DNA of 7,876 nucleotides, taken from the NCBI GenBank assembly GCA_003476475.1, contig DMUD01000304.1:1-7876 (forward strand). Direction: 5' to 3'. Positions 4,957 to 7,876 of this stretch are shown here, piece by piece. The notes beneath the pieces are model-generated. The model was not told the DNA's origin and made no database searches. It worked only from the letters and a program-made list of their open reading frames with translations. Made by a program: the position numbers and the translations under genes. This DNA comes from Cytophagales bacterium (GTDB taxonomy: Bacteria > Bacteroidota > Bacteroidia > Cytophagales > UBA9547). Numbering within the stretch: the first letter of the stretch is position 1; the number at the start of each line of letters is the position of its first letter.

Positions 4957-6798
4957 TTAGTGGGCTTGCAGGGCTCTTTTTTTCTGCACCCTGCGTATAT
5001 CTTCTACAGTACCTTTCGGTATTGCATCTATAAGTGTTTGTGTATAAAAAGATTGTGGATTCTTGTAAATATCTTCGGCAAACCCCATCTCTTCTATTAT
5101 TCCATGATTCATCACTATCAAACGATCGGCCATAAACTTTACAACCGACAAATCGTGCGAAATAAACACACAGGTAAAATGAAATTTTTCTTTCAAATTG
5201 TTAATTAAATTTAGCACTTGCGCTTGCACCGACACATCCAAGGCCGAAACCGACTCGTCACAAATAAGAAATGAAGGATTTAAAGCCAAAGCTCTTGCAA
5301 TGCATATTCTTTGGCGTTGCCCACCTGAAAATTCATGAGGGTAACGGTTTAAATGATGTCCATTCAAGTTTACCGTTTCCAAAAGCTCCACAACTCTTTC
5401 CTTCCTTTCTTTGTCTGAAGAAAGTACACCATGTATGCGCATGGGCTCTACAATAGCATCGCCAATGGTAATGCGCGGATTGAGAGAAGAGTATGGATCT
5501 TGGAAAATGATTTGCATTTCGCGACGCAAAACTCTCATTTCATGAGAATTAAAAGAAGAAATATTTCGGCCTTTGTACAATATTTGGCCTTCGGTTGGGT
5601 CAAGTAACTTGATAAGTGTTCGTCCTAAAGTAGTTTTACCACACCCAGACTCCCCTACCAAACCAATTGTTTCGCCAGGGTAAATATCAAAAGAGACATT
5701 ATCGACGGCTTTTATAAAATCGGTAGCTTTCCTGAACAAGCCTTTCCCGATAGGAAAATATGTTTTTAAATTTTTAACACTCAGAAGAGGTTCCTGCTGA
5801 ATAAGTTGCTTGTTTCGTTTGGTAACTTCTTCTTCTGTTATCAAATTCATAAAAATTGCTTCCCCTACCGATCCAAACTCTCCATCCGATTTTTCGGTTA
5901 CCTGACCAAAATCGTCGGTTACCATAAAATCGGAAACTACGGGAAGTGATTTCAGTTTAAAATCAAGTTTTGGCCTACAAGCTAGCAATCCTTTGGTATA
6001 GGGATGCTTAGGATTCACCATCACATCAAGTAAACTTCCTTTTTCAACCACATCGCCTCTATACATAACCATCACATGGTGGGAAATTTCGGCGATTACA
6101 CCCAAATCGTGAGTAATAAACAAAATGGATGTGCCAAATTCTTTTCGAATGGATTCTAGCAACTCCAAAATAGTGGCCTGAACGGTTACATCCAGGGCAG
6201 TGGTAGGTTCGTCGGCAATGAGCATTGCAGGGTTGCAACTAATTGACATGGCAATCATTACCCTTTGTTTTTGACCGCCAGACAATTCGTGTGGATAGCA
6301 GTTGAAAATTCTTTCGGGCTTTGGCAGCTTAACTTTTGAAAATAGCTCTAAAGCTTTTTCCTTGGCCTTTTTTGAATTCAAACCTTCGTGCAACATGAGC
6401 ACCTCTGCCACTTGATTTCCACAAGTAAAAACAGGATTCAAAGAGGTCATAGGCTCTTGAAATATCATGCCTATTTCTTTGCCACGAATGTTTCTAATTT
6501 CTTTGACAGATAGTGTCAAAAGATCAATCCAGCCTTTTGAAGGAGAATTGAACCAAATTTCACCCGAAGATATTCTACCTGGTGGAATATTGAGCAATTG
6601 AAGAATTGAAAGCGAAGTAACCGATTTGCCTGAACCCGATTCGCCCACTATTCCCAAAACTTCGCCTTTTTTCAAAGTGAAACTAATGTTTTTGACGGCA
6701 TTGGTCATACCCGTTTCATGCTCGAATTGTACCGTAAGGTTCCGGACTTCAAGCAACAAATTGGGGTCAAATTCAGAAATAGGCTTTTGTAATATCAT
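4957..6798 (-). CDS. Fused oligopeptide/dipeptide ABC transporter ATPase (DppD-DppF-like)
   Basis: This 613-residue protein joins two ATP-binding domains of the peptide/nickel importer family that are separate DppD and DppF subunits in many bacteria. It should power uptake of short peptides, or a related solute, through inner-membrane permeases. Domain 1 has Walker A GESGSGKS (52-59), Q114, signature LSGGQ (172-176), Walker B with D196/E197, H230 and the family tail motif HPYTKGLL (265-272). A linker of about 60 residues (275-336), partly acidic, follows. Domain 2 has GESGCGKT (382-389), Q433, signature FSGGQ (490-494), D514/E515 and H548. Oddities are DES instead of the common DEP at 514-516 and QSFYTQTL where domain 2 usually has an HPYT-like tail. 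Both sites still look active. No permease or binding-protein gene is in the window. The ATG start lies 6 bp after the OmpA-type gene; the kinase follows after 3 bp. Confidence 0.95.
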   Translation of the reverse strand: MILQKPISEFDPNLLLEVRNLTVQFEHETGMTNAVKNISFTLKKGEVLGIVGESGSGKSVTSLSILQLLNIPPGRISSGEIWFNSPSKGWIDLLTLSVKEIRNIRGKEIGMIFQEPMTSLNPVFTCGNQVAEVLMLHEGLNSKKAKEKALELFSKVKLPKPERIFNCYPHELSGGQKQRVMIAMSISCNPAMLIADEPTTALDVTVQATILELLESIRKEFGTSILFITHDLGVIAEISHHVMVMYRGDVVEKGSLLDVMVNPKHPYTKGLLACRPKLDFKLKSLPVVSDFMVTDDFGQVTEKSDGEFGSVGEAIFMNLITEEEVTKRNKQLIQQEPLLSVKNLKTYFPIGKGLFRKATDFIKAVDNVSFDIYPGETIGLVGESGCGKTTLGRTLIKLLDPTEGQILYKGRNISSFNSHEMRVLRREMQIIFQDPYSSLNPRITIGDAIVEPMRIHGVLSSDKERKERVVELLETVNLNGHHLNRYPHEFSGGQRQRICIARALALNPSFLICDESVSALDVSVQAQVLNLINNLKEKFHFTCVFISHDLSVVKFMADRLIVMNHGIIEEMGFAEDIYKNPQSFYTQTLIDAIPKGTVEDIRRVQKKRALQAH

Positions 6799-6804
6799 GC
6801 TGAC

Positions 6805-7876
6805 CTATTGTTTCTTTTTTATAATTTGAGTGACTTTAAATTCGGTACGGCGATTCATTTGGTGTTCTTCTTCTGTTTTGGCATCTTCTACTAAATGCTT
6901 CTCCTCGCCATAACCCAATGCTACCACTCGCTCCGATTCAATGCCCTTTGAAATGAGATAGTTCACTGCCGCTTCTGCTCTTTTTTGCGAGAGTCGAAGA
7001 TTATATTCATTGTTTCCACGACTATCGGTATGAGAGCCCAATTCAATGGAAATCTCTGGATTGTCGTTTAAAATTTGCACTAATTTGTCCAGTTCTTTGG
7101 AAGCGTCGGTACGAATATCGGATTTGTTGTAATCGTAATAGATGTTTTCTAGCACAATTTCTTTTTCCAAAATAATGGAGTCCAAATCAAGATTTATTTC
7201 AAAAGTGATGGTATTGACAGTGTCTTTCAACTGAAATTGAGGAACACTTCGCCCAACAGTTGAAAAACTTTCTCTTTTGGTAAAAAAACCAGCCTTTGTA
7301 GCTATAAAACGATATATTTTTTCCGTTTCAATAGAAAAAACCATTTTACCATCTTGTTTCGAGTTAAACTCATGCACCAAAGTATCAAGCTGATCGTACA
7401 TTTTTACATGCACTCCTCTCAGGGGCAAGTCATTGCCCGACTCGTTATTTTTTTGGGTGTACACTATCAATTTATAATCCACTTTTTTACGAGAATGGGG
7501 CGAAAAAGCAACGTAATAAATGTCGTCGTTCCCCTTCCCACCCGGTTTATTGGAACAAAAATAGCCTATATCTGGCGTTACAAAAGTGAGCCCAAAATCA
7601 TCATAGCTGCTGTTAATGGGGTAACCCAAATTCTCGATAGAGATATTACGAGAAGTGTCTTTTGTGGCTACAAATACATCAAGTCCGCCCAAGCCTGCAT
7701 GCCCATCTGAGGCAAAATACAATTTGCCGTCGCCTGAAACAAAAGGGAACATTTCGTTTCCTGAAGTGTTGATGCGCGACCCCAAATTGTAGGCAGGACC
7801 AAATTTGCCATTTTCCAACACGGCACAACGATACAAGTCTATACCACCGTAACCGCCTTGCCTTATGGAAGAAAAA
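6805..7876 (-). CDS. PD40 propeller / CRD / OmpA-like envelope protein, 5' end outside the window
   Basis: The frame stays open to the right edge, so 356 C-terminal residues are visible. Counting from the edge, PD40 (WD40-like propeller) repeats come first: SSIRQGGYGGIDLYR at 2-16, YFASDGHAGLGGLDVF near 53-68 and YFCSNKPGGKGNDDIY near 105-120. A carboxypeptidase-regulatory-like beta domain covers about 134-205. An OmpA C-terminal domain covers about 241-351, with YYDYNKSDI, the peptidoglycan-binding stretch SHTDSRGNNEYN and LSQKRAEAAVNYL. Such proteins sit at the outer membrane facing the periplasm and hold peptidoglycan. The order propeller, CRD, OmpA resembles PorE of Porphyromonas gingivalis, a T9SS component that also has N-terminal TPRs. 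Bacteroidota carry several paralogues, so PorE identity is only possible. A TTG at 7834-7836 is not the start, because a propeller motif continues upstream. It is the first visible gene of the minus-strand operon. Confidence 0.92.
   Translation of the reverse strand, partial: FSSIRQGGYGGIDLYRCAVLENGKFGPAYNLGSRINTSGNEMFPFVSGDGKLYFASDGHAGLGGLDVFVATKDTSRNISIENLGYPINSSYDDFGLTFVTPDIGYFCSNKPGGKGNDDIYYVAFSPHSRKKVDYKLIVYTQKNNESGNDLPLRGVHVKMYDQLDTLVHEFNSKQDGKMVFSIETEKIYRFIATKAGFFTKRESFSTVGRSVPQFQLKDTVNTITFEINLDLDSIILEKEIVLENIYYDYNKSDIRTDASKELDKLVQILNDNPEISIELGSHTDSRGNNEYNLRLSQKRAEAAVNYLISKGIESERVVALGYGEEKHLVEDAKTEEEHQMNRRTEFKVTQIIKKKQ

Noticed and set aside
4957..6798. A frameshift or artificial join between two ATPase genes
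   Set aside because: One continuous frame covers both domains and the linker with no internal stop, and fused peptide-importer ATPases of this size are known. It reads as a natural fusion.
7834..7836. TTG as the true start of the OmpA-type gene
   Set aside because: The frame continues to the window edge and the upstream residues form a recognisable PD40 motif. The gene is truncated by the window, not started there.
1..7876. Mobile element, integration at the tRNA-Cys gene, CRISPR array or defence island
   Set aside because: tRNA genes are common integration sites, but I see no integrase, no repeated tRNA 3' end, no transposase, no terminal inverted repeats and no regularly spaced repeats. 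Gene content looks like ordinary core functions.

Overview
This is an AT-rich window with the hallmarks of a Bacteroidota chromosome (Cytophaga, Saprospira or Chitinophaga-like relatives are possible; I cannot name a genus). The pointers are a small protein ending in a type IX secretion (T9SS) C-terminal sorting domain, an outer-membrane protein combining PD40 propeller, carboxypeptidase-regulatory-like and OmpA domains, promoter-like elements close to the Bacteroidota form TTTG/TAnnTTTG, A-rich leaders with little Shine-Dalgarno signal, and a tRNA with no encoded CCA. The gene content looks like an ordinary core-genome region. I see no phage, transposon, CRISPR, toxin or defence genes.

Layout from left to right. 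The 3' part of a tRNA-Cys(GCA) on the plus strand runs off the left edge and is followed by a symmetric, probably bidirectional terminator (59-94). A 118-residue T9SS-sorted protein lies on the minus strand (204-560). It shares a divergent promoter region (561-744) with a plus-strand gene for a bifunctional aspartokinase/homoserine dehydrogenase (745-3201, ThrA type). That gene ends 2 bp from the end of a convergent, tightly packed minus-strand gene set that fills the rest of the window. In transcription order the set is a PD40/OmpA envelope protein (5' end off the right edge), a fused two-ATPase oligopeptide ABC transporter subunit, a short membrane histidine kinase and an RluA-family pseudouridine synthase.

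How the genes relate. ThrA supplies two steps of the aspartate-to-threonine/methionine pathway and stands alone here, without thrB or thrC. The four minus-strand genes are separated by 6 bp, 3 bp and an 8-bp overlap, so they are very probably one transcript. They mix envelope structure, peptide uptake, signalling and RNA modification, so co-transcription does not prove a shared pathway. The kinase has no response regulator beside it and almost no extracytoplasmic domain. The T9SS-sorted protein and the PD40/OmpA protein could both belong to type IX secretion biology, the second because its domain order resembles PorE, but that link is inference.

I found no clear novel system. The observations most worth a second look are the sorting-domain-only secreted protein, the kinase/ABC/RluA operon with an orphan kinase, the truncated PorE-like gene at the right edge, and a hairpin in the thrA leader that could hide its weak ribosome-binding region.
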